Assembly (NCBI GenBank): GCA_964511495.1
Contig: CAZEFT010000009.1
Coordinates: 1-64,000, forward strand
DNA: 64,000 bases
Source: Litorimonas sp964511495
GTDB taxonomy: Bacteria; Pseudomonadota; Alphaproteobacteria; Caulobacterales; Maricaulaceae
Direction: 5' to 3'
The first letter of the stretch is position 1, and each line of letters opens with the position of its first letter. Shown one piece after another: positions 35,946 through 43,876 of the stretch. Both the position numbers and the translations under genes were made by a program. The notes beneath the pieces were generated by a model. It saw only the letters and a program-made list of their open reading frames with translations. It was not told the DNA's origin and searched no databases.

Positions 35946-36968
35946 CTAGCCTTCAACAGGTAAAAGAACGTCAGTCCAAAGCTCTTTCGGATCGGGCTCT
36001 GGTGAAGTTTGCGCAAACTCGGCGGCGTCTTTGACGATTTCTTTGATCTCTTTATCGATCTCTTTCAGTTTCGCCTCATCTGCCCATTTCTCATCGAGCA
36101 GGCGCGCGCGAACGGCATCAATCGGGTCGCGTTCTGACCGCGTTTTTGTGACTTCATCACGCGAGCGATATTTCGCGGGATCAGACATAGAATGACCGCG
36201 ATAACGATAAGTCTTCATTTCCAAAATCATCGGCCCCTTGCCACCACGCGCGTGATCAATAGCCTTTTGCGCTGCATCGCGAACTTCCAGCACATTCATG
36301 CCGTCCACTTGGATGCCCTCAATCTCAAAACTGATGCCGCGCTTATAAAGCTCAGTTTCGGCCGATGACCTTTCAACTGATGTTCCCATGGCATATTGGT
36401 TGTTCTCAATCACAAAGACGACGGGCAAATCCCAGAGCTTCGCCATGTTAAATGTCTCATAGACTTGGCCTTGATTTGAAGCCCCATCGCCGAAAAAGGC
36501 GAGGCTTACCGCGCCATTGTCCAAATATTTATTTGCAAAGCCCAACCCGGCTCCGAGAGGGACTTGCGCGCCGACGATACCGTGTCCGCCGTAAAACTTC
36601 TTTTCTGTACTGAACATATGCATGGAGCCGCCCTTACCACGGGAATAGCCGCCTTCCCGCCCGGTCAACTCTGCCATGACACCGCGGCTTTCCATACCAC
36701 AGGCAAGCATGTGCCCGTGATCGCGATAGCCCGTGATCATTTGATCCCCCTCATTCATCGCGGCACGACATCCCGTAACAACAGCCTCTTGACCGATATA
36801 AAGATGACAAAACCCGGCAATTTGACCCATGCCGTAAAGCTGACCCGCTTTTTCTTCAAAACGTCGAATGAGTAGCATTTCTCGGTAATAACCGAGTAAT
36901 TCATCCGCATTGGTTTTGTGAGTATTCTTCTTATTCGCCGTTTTACGCGATTTGGTAGCCATGGACAT
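35946..36968 (-). CDS. pdhA: Pyruvate dehydrogenase E1 alpha
   Basis: E1 alpha binds thiamine diphosphate and Mg and decarboxylates pyruvate. The 340-residue protein has YGMGQIAGFCHLYIGQEAV, the TPP motif FFGDGASNQGQVYETFNMA with its Asn ligand, and the phosphorylation-loop region RYRGHSMSDPAKYRSRDEV. The length is that of the heterotetrameric E1 alpha. Two ATGs (36968 and 36962) are possible starts. It heads the gene run leading to pdhB and pdhC. Confidence 0.96.
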   Translation of the reverse strand: MSMATKSRKTANKKNTHKTNADELLGYYREMLLIRRFEEKAGQLYGMGQIAGFCHLYIGQEAVVTGCRAAMNEGDQMITGYRDHGHMLACGMESRGVMAELTGREGGYSRGKGGSMHMFSTEKKFYGGHGIVGAQVPLGAGLGFANKYLDNGAVSLAFFGDGASNQGQVYETFNMAKLWDLPVVFVIENNQYAMGTSVERSSAETELYKRGISFEIEGIQVDGMNVLEVRDAAQKAIDHARGGKGPMILEMKTYRYRGHSMSDPAKYRSRDEVTKTRSERDPIDAVRARLLDEKWADEAKLKEIDKEIKEIVKDAAEFAQTSPEPDPKELWTDVLLPVEG

Positions 36969-37049
36969 CTCGAATGCTGGAGTCGATAGTTTGGATACGA
37001 AATAATAGTCTTGATATTATTGCGCTCTCTCGGTCCCTAAACACCAAAA

Positions 37050-37415
37050 TCAGTCGGTTGGGTCAAGCCAAATCGTCAAATCTTTCGTATCCGAATAAAA
37101 GAGTTTTTCGCGCGCGACGCGGTCTAAGGCGTCAATATCCAGATTTTTTGTATCCAAGGCATCAACACGTGACTCCAACGCTAGCTTCGTCGCCGTTAAC
37201 TCATCCAGTTGAGTTTGCAGCTTCTGTGCTTTGATGTCACTGCTGGCCCAATTAAATAAGCCTTGAGAGCCGGAGAACGCATGAAAGGCGAGATATAGAT
37301 AGAGAATGATAATCGCGAGAACAGGCCAGCGGATATTGCGGATAAAGCGTATAAAGCCCCCTATCACGGCGAAGCGCGATTCAGACGGTTGATCCATGGG
37401 CGGCGTGTATCGCAT
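37050..37415 (-). CDS. FtsB-like septum formation initiator protein
   Basis: The 121-residue protein has a short cytoplasmic N-terminus, one membrane helix (WPVLAIIILYLYLAFHAF), a periplasmic coiled coil (QKLQTQLDELTATKLALESR) and a conserved tail (DRVAREKLFYSDTKDLTIWL). This is the FtsB/DivIC layout; in the divisome FtsB links FtsL and FtsQ. Position just downstream of eno is the canonical location of ftsB. The ATG at 37397 (MDQPSE) is an alternative start. Confidence 0.88.
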   Translation of the reverse strand: MRYTPPMDQPSESRFAVIGGFIRFIRNIRWPVLAIIILYLYLAFHAFSGSQGLFNWASSDIKAQKLQTQLDELTATKLALESRVDALDTKNLDIDALDRVAREKLFYSDTKDLTIWLDPTD

Positions 37416-37471
37416 ATCACGCTATCGCGAATTACGGTTAAAACGTTATTAAGACTCTTTCAAAATCACAC

Positions 37472-37498
37472 AAAAAAAGCGCGAACGATTCGCGCTTT
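37472..37498 (-). terminator. Intrinsic terminator of eno
   Basis: On the minus strand a perfect 10-bp stem, AAAGCGCGAA with TTCGCGCTTT around a 3-nt loop, is followed directly by a run of seven T. It begins about 30 bases after the eno stop, so it is a strong Rho-independent terminator separating eno from the ftsB-like gene. Confidence 0.92.
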
Positions 37499-37526
37499 CT
37501 CAATTCAACTTTGAAATATGACTGAA

Positions 37527-38804
37527 TTAGTCGCGTAAAATTGACCGCCCTGCGTAATGGGCCATAGCGCCTAATTGCTCATTGATACGCAAAAGTTGAT
37601 TATATTTCGCCAAACGGTCTGAACGTGCCAATGACCCTGTTTTAATCTGACCGCAATTAAGGGCAACAGCCAGATCAGCAATGGTCGTATCAGCTGTTTC
37701 ACCTGAGCGGTGGGACATCACGGAGGTGAAACCAGCTCTATGTGCCATATCAACGGCATCCATAGTTTCTGACAAAGTTCCGATTTGGTTGACTTTAACC
37801 AAAATGGAATTAGCCGCTTTTTTATCAATGCCCGTCTTAAGACGCTTTGGATTGGTCACGAACAGGTCGTCACCGACGAGTTGTACTTTGTTACCAATTT
37901 TTGCGTTCAAATTCACCCAACCATCCCAGTCATCTTCGGCCATACCGTCCTCGATTGACAGAATCGGATAAGCCGTTGTTAGGTTGGCGAGGTAATCGAC
38001 AAAATCATCGGAGGAGAGTATTTGCCCTTCCCCTTTCAGGTTATATTGCCCGTCTTCAAAAAATTCTGTCGAAGCTACATCCAAAGCCAACATGACGTCA
38101 TCGCCCGGTTTGAACCCGGCGCTTTCAACGGCTGACATGATGTAATCCAATGCCGAACGTGTTGAGGCCAGGTTCGGAGCAAATCCACCTTCATCACCGA
38201 CATTGGTATTATGTCCGTCGGATTTCAGCTTCGCCTTGAGCGCGTGGAATATCTCAGCGCCCATGCGTAAAGCTTCAGGGAAATTGGATGCGCCTACAGG
38301 CATGACCATAAATTCCTGCACATCAATAGGATTATCAGCGTGTTCTCCACCATTGATAATATTCATCATGGGCACAGGCAAAACACGTGCATTGGCTCCG
38401 CCAACATAACGATAAAGTGGTGTTTGTTGGGAGTCGGCTGCAGCTTTCGCCAAAGCCAATGAAACACCCAAAGTGGCATTCGCCCCTAAACGGCTCTTAT
38501 TTTCTGTGCTATCCAATTCGATAAGGATTTGATCGATACCGCGTTGATTATCGGCTTCGAGGCCGTAAAGCGTATCCGCGATTTCAGTATTGACGTTTGT
38601 TACGGCGTTTTGAACGCCTTTTCCGCCATAACGGGATTTATCGCCATCCCGCAGCTCAACAGCCTCATGTGCGCCAGTCGAGGCACCGCTTGGTACGGCT
38701 GCGCGACCAAAGCCGCCGTCACTTAAGGTAACGTCGACTTCTAATGTGGGGTTGCCACGACTATCCAGGATTTCCCTGGCAAAGATAGTTTCGATCTCGA
38801 CCAT
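37527..38804 (-). CDS. eno: Enolase
   Basis: Enolase interconverts 2-phosphoglycerate and phosphoenolpyruvate in glycolysis and is often part of the RNA degradosome. The 425-residue protein has AREILDSRGNPTLEVDV, ASTGAHEAVELRDGD, the metal ligands in LALDVASTEF, SIEDGMAEDDWDGW and QLVGDDLFVTN, and the signature ILVKVNQIGTLSETMDAV followed by VMSHRSGETADTTIADL. The length is normal. CGGAG lies 6 bases before the ATG. Confidence 0.98.
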   Translation of the reverse strand: MVEIETIFAREILDSRGNPTLEVDVTLSDGGFGRAAVPSGASTGAHEAVELRDGDKSRYGGKGVQNAVTNVNTEIADTLYGLEADNQRGIDQILIELDSTENKSRLGANATLGVSLALAKAAADSQQTPLYRYVGGANARVLPVPMMNIINGGEHADNPIDVQEFMVMPVGASNFPEALRMGAEIFHALKAKLKSDGHNTNVGDEGGFAPNLASTRSALDYIMSAVESAGFKPGDDVMLALDVASTEFFEDGQYNLKGEGQILSSDDFVDYLANLTTAYPILSIEDGMAEDDWDGWVNLNAKIGNKVQLVGDDLFVTNPKRLKTGIDKKAANSILVKVNQIGTLSETMDAVDMAHRAGFTSVMSHRSGETADTTIADLAVALNCGQIKTGSLARSDRLAKYNQLLRINEQLGAMAHYAGRSILRD

Positions 38805-38841
38805 GGGTAGCTCCGGTCAGTTATAATATAAAAGGAAAGAC

Positions 38842-39021
38842 TTAGTCTTTTGGTGTCAGAACCTGACGTCCACGATACATGCCTGATTTCAGGTCGATGT
38901 GGTGTTGACGGCGTAATTCACCGCTATCCTTGTCTTCGACATAGTTTACGGCGTTCAGACGATCATGTGCGCGGCGCATGCCACGACGTGAATTTGAAAT
39001 TTTACTCTTAGGGACAGCCAT
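38842..39021 (-). CDS. rpmF: 50S ribosomal protein L32
   Basis: The 59-residue basic protein starts MAVPKSKISNSRRGMRRAHD, diagnostic for L32, and ends VLTPKD. AGGAGG lies 6 bases before the ATG, so the seven-codon extension upstream is rejected. The zinc-binding Cys pairs found in some L32 proteins are absent, as in most alphaproteobacteria. It lies upstream of eno on the same strand. Confidence 0.97.
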   Translation of the reverse strand: MAVPKSKISNSRRGMRRAHDRLNAVNYVEDKDSGELRRQHHIDLKSGMYRGRQVLTPKD

Positions 39022-39045
39022 CAGGGCCTCCTGTATTATCATTTA

Positions 39046-39073
39046 AAAACGCTCCGTCACGAAGAGGAGCGTG
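39046..39073 (-). terminator. Intrinsic terminator downstream of arfB
   Basis: On the minus strand ACGCTCC and GGAGCGT pair around a 10-nt loop and are followed by TTTTT. It lies about 120 bases after the arfB stop and just before the rpmF ribosome binding site, so it ends the alaS-arfB transcript. Confidence 0.75.
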
Positions 39074-39191
39074 TGTTTGGACGCGCATGTAGCGACTCCC
39101 TACGCTTTGAGCAAGTCTTTTTGCAGCTTGGCGAGGGTGTTGAGCGCGGCTTTTACAGAATTTCATACAAAATGCTGGGTTAAGTTAGACT

Positions 39192-39629
39192 TTAGTCCAA
39201 GCTATCGCGGTCAACTTTACCCCGAAAGGCCTTTTTTTCTCCTCGAATGGCTTTGGCCTTCAATCGACGCCTTACAGAACCGCGAGTCGGGCGAGTCGGT
39301 TTGCGCTTCTGCTTGGGTCTGAGCGCGGCTTTAATCAAACCTTTCAATCGGGCTAAAGCCTCTGCCCGATTCCGGTGTTGAGATCTGTGATCCTGCGCTT
39401 TGATAACAATCATCCCATTTTCAGAGATATGATTGTCAGAATAAGCAAAAAGTTTGGATTTTTGAACCTCACTCAAAGCAGAACTGGCCGGAATAAAAAA
39501 CCTTAACTGGATAGCCGACGAGGTTTTATTGACATGCTGCCCGCCCGGGCCGGAAGCCCGCGTACCCGTAAGTTCAATCTCTGACAGAGGCAGGACGAGA
39601 CCGGGTTGGATATAAAGTGCGTCACTCAT
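39192..39629 (-). CDS. arfB: Alternative ribosome rescue factor ArfB
   Basis: ArfB is a codon-independent peptidyl-tRNA hydrolase that frees ribosomes stalled at mRNA ends. The protein of about 145 residues has the release-factor domain with the catalytic GGQ in ASGPGGQHVNKTSSAIQLRF (about residue 30) and a basic C-terminal tail rich in Arg and Lys (KQKRKPTRPTRGSVRRRLKA) that enters the empty mRNA channel. The frame opens at a GTG (39644); I take the ATG at 39629. It lies 12-28 bp downstream of alaS. Confidence 0.93.
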   Translation of the reverse strand: MSDALYIQPGLVLPLSEIELTGTRASGPGGQHVNKTSSAIQLRFFIPASSALSEVQKSKLFAYSDNHISENGMIVIKAQDHRSQHRNRAEALARLKGLIKAALRPKQKRKPTRPTRGSVRRRLKAKAIRGEKKAFRGKVDRDSLD

Positions 39630-39656
39630 CTCGCCTTTAATCACCTTTGAGGCAAA

Positions 39657-42299
39657 TTATGTAGCTTTTACGGCTTCTTTTATCGCCTCTAACGCCTCCT
39701 CTGCGCCTTCGGGTTTCGAACCTCCGGCTTGAGCCATTCCGGGTTTACCGCCACCGCGACCGTCAACGAAGGGGGCTCCCGCATTCACCAATGTTGCCGC
39801 AGAATAGGTGCTCGTAAGATCATCACTCACCGCCACGCCGACAGCGACTTTTCCGCTGTCTTTAGCAATAAACGCAACGATACCCGACCCTAGCGCATCC
39901 AGTTGTTCATTCATCATCGGACGTAATTCCTTACCCGAAACTCCCTCCAAAACACGCGCCATTACCTGCACACCGTTAATCTCTTCCGCAGAGGCACCAC
40001 CGCCTCCGCCGCCTAAAGCCAGTTGCTTTCGGGTTTCAGCCAATTCCTTTTCAAGGCGCTTTCGGTCTGCCAGCAACCCCTCAATACGGGTGGGCACATC
40101 TTCGGGACGTGTTTTCAGCGTATCGGCCGCCTGCCTCGCCAGCCCAGCTTGCGCTTCCAAATAGAGGCGCGCCGCTTCCCCGGTTACGGCCTCGACGCGA
40201 CGAATGCCAGCGGCCACGGCTTCTTCATTGATAATTTTGAACAGAGACATGTCTCCTGTACGGCGCACATGGGTGCCCCCACATAATTCCACGGAATAAG
40301 GCTTGGTCGCGTCATCAGGATCAACACCCAAAGTTAAAACACGCACTTCATCGCCATATTTTTCTCCAAACAAGGCCAGTGCGCCGGCCTTCATGGCCGC
40401 ATCCGGACTCATCAATTCGGTTTTAGCCGACGTGTTTTGCTGAATTATCGCATTCACCTCATCTTCGACCTTGGCCAATTCTTCGCGCGTTATGGCCGCG
40501 CCATGCGAAATATCGAAACGAATACGCTCACCATCAACCATCTGCCCTTTTTGTGCGACATGCTCACCTAATACACGGCGAAGCGCTTCATGCAGAAGGT
40601 GCGCAGCAGAATGATTATGTCGTGTTGTTTCACGATTGTCAGGGTCAACCGAGATACGAGCCTTATCCCCCGTTGAAACAGAACCGCTAAGCGTTCCGAT
40701 ATGAACATGAAGTCCGCCCGCCTTTTTCTGAACATCCGTTATGGTAATTTCTGCGCCACTTGAGAATGTGGCGCGACCTTTATCTCCAGCTTGTCCTCCG
40801 CTTTCTGCATAAAAAGGCGTGCTGGATGTCAGGAACATAACTGGGCCGGATTTCGCTTGATCAACGATGACGCCGTCTTGAACGATGATTTCAACAGGTT
40901 GTTCATCCGATAAATCGTCATAGCCCGTGAACTCGCTATCCCCCGTTTGTTCTTTCGCCGTATTCCAAACGTCATCTGTTGCCTGGTCGCCCGACGTAAA
41001 TCCGCCCTCTCGGGATTGCGCTTTTTGGCGTTCCATGGCCGCTTCAAAGCCTTGCAAATCGACACCCAAACCTTTTGCCCGGAGCGCATCCTGCGTCAGG
41101 TCGATGGGGAAACCATAGGTATCGTAAAGTTTGAACGCTGTTTCACCATCAAGATCGTCCCCTTTTGATAATCCTGCGACTGCGTCTTCGAGCAATGTTG
41201 TTCCGCGGCCCAAAGTACGGCGAAAACGCTCTTCTTCTTGCTCAAACGTTGCCATAATAGAGGCTTTTGCGCGGTTAAGCTCATCATAGGCCATGCCCAT
41301 TTCCTGAATCAAAGTCGGAACAAGGCGGTGCATGAGAGGGTCTTTAGCCCCCAATAAGTGAGCATGGCGCATCGCGCGGCGCATAATACGCCGCAGCACA
41401 TAGCCTCGCCCTTCATTCGACGGAAACACGCCATCCGCCATAAGAAACGAACAAGAACGAAGATGGTCGGCTATGACACGATGAGAAAATTTCGCCTTTC
41501 CCTCCGCCTCTACACCCGTCAAATCAACAGAGGCACCAATCAAAGTTTTAAAAAGATCAACATCGTAATTGTCATGCTGGCCTTGCAAAATGGCTGCAAT
41601 ACGCTCTAGCCCCATACCTGTATCAATGGAAGGTTTCGGCAGCGAGTCTTCCCGCCCATCAGCAAAGCGTTCATATTGCATGAAAACCAGATTCCAGATT
41701 TCGATAAAACGATCACCATCTTCATCAGGCGAACCGGGAGGACCGCCCGGAATGCCTTCACCATGATCGTAAAAAATTTCCGAACAAGGCCCGCAAGGCC
41801 CTGTATCGCCCATGGCCCAAAAATTATCAGATGTCGGAATGCGGATGATGCGATCTTCAGACAAGCCGGCAATTTTCTTCCACAGATCAAAAGCTTCGTC
41901 GTCTGTATGGTAAACCGTGACCAAAAGCTTGTCCTTGGGCAGAGCAAAATCCTTCGTAATAAGCTCCCAAGCCTGACTAATTGCATGTTCTTTGAAATAA
42001 TCACCAAAAGAGAAATTACCGAGCATTTCGAAAAATGTGTGATGTCTGGCTGTATAGCCCACATTGTCTAAATCATTATGCTTGCCCCCGGCTCGTACAC
42101 ATTTTTGTGACGTGGTGGCACGGCGGTTATCAGGCGTGACAGCGCCCGTGAAATAATCTTTGAACTGCACCATACCCGCATTCACAAAAAGCAATGTCGG
42201 GTCATTATCGGGCACTAAGGGGCTGGATGGTAAGACAGCGTGATCATTTTCCCCAAAGAACGTGAGAAATTGCTGACGTATATCGTTCAAACTGGCCAT
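39657..42299 (-). CDS. alaS: Alanyl-tRNA synthetase
   Basis: AlaS charges tRNA-Ala. The 880-residue protein has the class II catalytic core (NAGMVQFKDYFTG, FEMLGNFSFGDYFKE, DTGMGLERIAAIL), the editing domain with HNHSAAHLLH and CGGTHVRRTGD, and the C-terminal oligomerisation/DHHA1 domain containing Gly-rich segments (LGGGGGGASAEE, DGRGGGKPGMAQAGG). The open frame reaches 42332, but MASLNDIRQQF is the standard AlaS start, so 42299 is chosen. recA is upstream across a 319-bp gap. Confidence 0.97.
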   Translation of the reverse strand: MASLNDIRQQFLTFFGENDHAVLPSSPLVPDNDPTLLFVNAGMVQFKDYFTGAVTPDNRRATTSQKCVRAGGKHNDLDNVGYTARHHTFFEMLGNFSFGDYFKEHAISQAWELITKDFALPKDKLLVTVYHTDDEAFDLWKKIAGLSEDRIIRIPTSDNFWAMGDTGPCGPCSEIFYDHGEGIPGGPPGSPDEDGDRFIEIWNLVFMQYERFADGREDSLPKPSIDTGMGLERIAAILQGQHDNYDVDLFKTLIGASVDLTGVEAEGKAKFSHRVIADHLRSCSFLMADGVFPSNEGRGYVLRRIMRRAMRHAHLLGAKDPLMHRLVPTLIQEMGMAYDELNRAKASIMATFEQEEERFRRTLGRGTTLLEDAVAGLSKGDDLDGETAFKLYDTYGFPIDLTQDALRAKGLGVDLQGFEAAMERQKAQSREGGFTSGDQATDDVWNTAKEQTGDSEFTGYDDLSDEQPVEIIVQDGVIVDQAKSGPVMFLTSSTPFYAESGGQAGDKGRATFSSGAEITITDVQKKAGGLHVHIGTLSGSVSTGDKARISVDPDNRETTRHNHSAAHLLHEALRRVLGEHVAQKGQMVDGERIRFDISHGAAITREELAKVEDEVNAIIQQNTSAKTELMSPDAAMKAGALALFGEKYGDEVRVLTLGVDPDDATKPYSVELCGGTHVRRTGDMSLFKIINEEAVAAGIRRVEAVTGEAARLYLEAQAGLARQAADTLKTRPEDVPTRIEGLLADRKRLEKELAETRKQLALGGGGGGASAEEINGVQVMARVLEGVSGKELRPMMNEQLDALGSGIVAFIAKDSGKVAVGVAVSDDLTSTYSAATLVNAGAPFVDGRGGGKPGMAQAGGSKPEGAEEALEAIKEAVKAT

Positions 42300-42618
42300 T
42301 CGGATGTCCGCAAGAGTGATAGGGTTAAACAATGAGCGTAATGCTACACGCTCCTATAGAAAGAGCGCTCGGCAGTGCCAAGCGCTCTTTTATGCAAAGC
42401 GATTACTAAATTTATCAAAAACCACAGATTAGGGATAGGGTCTTTGACAGAAGGAGTCAGGACTCCCGGGGCTCATCGTCTAACAATCGCCTTTGCAGGG
42501 TGGCCGAGCTAATCGGGAAAACTCGGCCATTTCTTTGCTCTGCATACGGGATGTGCAAAGAAAACAAATTTTATAAGGTTACAGACCTGCCCACGATGGC
42601 AGACTTAAACAGAAAGGC
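42300..42618. other. Gene-free recA-alaS space with multiple hairpins
   Basis: This 319-bp stretch has no coding frame but is rich in complementary segments: GAGCGT/ACGCTC (42334-42353), the strong repeat at 42361-42389, TGCAAAGCGATT (42393-42404) able to pair with AATCGCCTTTGCA (42485-42497) with one bulge, GGAGTC-AG-GACTCC (42453-42466), TGGCCGAG/CTCGGCCA (42501-42529), TTTCTTTGC/GCAAAGAAA (42530-42563) and CTGCC/GGCAG (42587-42602). It could be the recA 3' untranslated region or a separate structured small RNA. Strand is uncertain. Confidence 0.5.
42361..42390 (-). terminator. Strong, probably bidirectional terminator between recA and alaS
   Basis: AAGAGCGCT and AGCGCTCTT form a perfect 9-bp stem around an 11-nt segment that can itself pair (GGCA/TGCC). 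T-rich sequence follows on both strands (TTTCT on minus, TTTT on plus). For the minus-strand recA transcript it lies about 230 bases after the stop codon. Confidence 0.75.
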
Positions 42619-43716
42619 TTAGGCCAATGCTGCGGCATCACCGTCATCTTCGACTTGCTCATCTTTAGGCATAAGCAATTCTTCTTCAATCAGACCTTCG
42701 TTCATTCGAATACGCTTTTCGACGTCATTCATAATATCGGGGTTGTCTTTCAGGAAACGACGCACATTTTCGCGACCCTGTCCGATGCGCTCATCTCCAT
42801 AAGAATACCACGAGCCTGATTTTTCAATTACTTCGGCTTTTACGCCTAAATCAATCAATTCACCCGTTTTGGAAATGCCTTCACCATACATGATATCAAA
42901 TTCAACCTGACGGAAAGGTGGCGCTACTTTGTTCTTCACAACTTTGACGCGGGTTTGATTTCCTACGATTTCATCACGATGTTTAATTGCACCGATACGA
43001 CGAATATCGAGACGGACGGAGCTATAGAACTTCAACGCATTACCGCCTGTCGTCGTTTCGGGTGAACCGTACATAACACCAATCTTCATACGAATTTGGT
43101 TGATAAAGATAACCATACAGCCCGATTTTGAAATTGAGCCTGTAAGCTTGCGCAAGGCTTGGCTCATGAGGCGAGCCTGTAAGCCGGGTAAGCTGTCGCC
43201 CATATCACCTTCCAGTTCGGCGCGTGGTGTTAAGGCAGCAACAGAGTCGATAACCAAGATGTCAATCGCACCAGAGCGAACAAGTGTATCAGCAATTTCA
43301 AGCCCTTGCTCCCCTGTATCAGGTTGAGCGATCAGTAATTCATTTACATCAACACCAAGCTTTCCAGCATAAACGGGATCAAGCGCATGCTCAGCATCGA
43401 TAAAAGCAGCAACACCGCCCTGTTTTTGCATTTCAGCTACGCAGTGTAGTGACAAAGTCGTCTTACCGGAACTTTCCGGACCATAAATTTCAATAATACG
43501 CCCTTTTGGCAAACCGCCTATGCCGAGGGCAATATCAAGTCCCAAAGACCCTGTCGAAATGGATTCGACATCCATTGCAGATTTTTGCCCTAATTTCATG
43601 ACAGAGCCCTTCCCAAAGGCACGATCAATTTGTGAGAGCGCTGCATCCAAAGCAGCAGATTTATTTTTCTCGTCAGCTTTTCCGACGACTTTTAGCGGTG
43701 TAGAATTTCTGGCCAT
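42619..43716 (-). CDS. recA: Recombinase RecA
   Basis: RecA is the strand-exchange protein of homologous recombination and co-protease of the SOS response. The 365-residue protein has Walker A GPESSGKTTLSLHC, the adjacent IEIYGPE, AFIDAEHALDPVYA, loop L1 region LMSQALRKLTGSISKSG, NQIRMKIGVMYGSPETTTGG and an acidic C-terminus. The open frame runs on to 43842, but MARNSTPLKVV at 43716 with GGAG 8 bases upstream is the normal start. The extension would also cover the LexA site. Confidence 0.98.
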   Translation of the reverse strand: MARNSTPLKVVGKADEKNKSAALDAALSQIDRAFGKGSVMKLGQKSAMDVESISTGSLGLDIALGIGGLPKGRIIEIYGPESSGKTTLSLHCVAEMQKQGGVAAFIDAEHALDPVYAGKLGVDVNELLIAQPDTGEQGLEIADTLVRSGAIDILVIDSVAALTPRAELEGDMGDSLPGLQARLMSQALRKLTGSISKSGCMVIFINQIRMKIGVMYGSPETTTGGNALKFYSSVRLDIRRIGAIKHRDEIVGNQTRVKVVKNKVAPPFRQVEFDIMYGEGISKTGELIDLGVKAEVIEKSGSWYSYGDERIGQGRENVRRFLKDNPDIMNDVEKRIRMNEGLIEEELLMPKDEQVEDDGDAAALA

Positions 43717-43825
43717 TGCTAAACTCCAATGCAGAATATCGGAGCCCTTCGATATTCCAAATAAAGTTACGGCTATTAACGGACTGCCGTGACTTTTATG
43801 TTCCATATTTGTTCCGTTTTGACAA

Positions 43826-43840
43826 GAACAAAAATGGAAC
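43826..43840 (-). promoter_or_regulatory. LexA (SOS) box upstream of recA
   Basis: Reading along the recA strand the sequence is GTTC-CATTTTT-GTTC, an exact match to the direct-repeat GTTC-N7-GTTC operator known for alphaproteobacterial LexA. It lies 110 bases upstream of the recA start and abuts a -35-like TTGTCA at 43820-43825. This indicates LexA control of recA. Confidence 0.88.
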
Positions 43841-43876
43841 AAATTTCATTTTTTATAACTCCTTGAAAACAAAGAG

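Noticed and set aside
42541..42602. GGTTACAGACCTGC segment recalling the 3' part of 6S RNA
   Set aside because: I could not find the matching 5' strand needed for the long 6S hairpin on either strand, so it is kept only as an unspecified candidate RNA.
42600..42622. ACAGAAAGGCTTA resembling the conserved 3' motif of RNase P RNA
   Set aside because: The last bases are the recA stop codon region, the other conserved RNase P blocks are absent, and the non-coding space is too short for a complete RNase P RNA.
43717..43842. N-terminal extension of recA by 42 codons
   Set aside because: It has no ribosome binding site, is unlike any RecA N-terminus and would cover the LexA operator.
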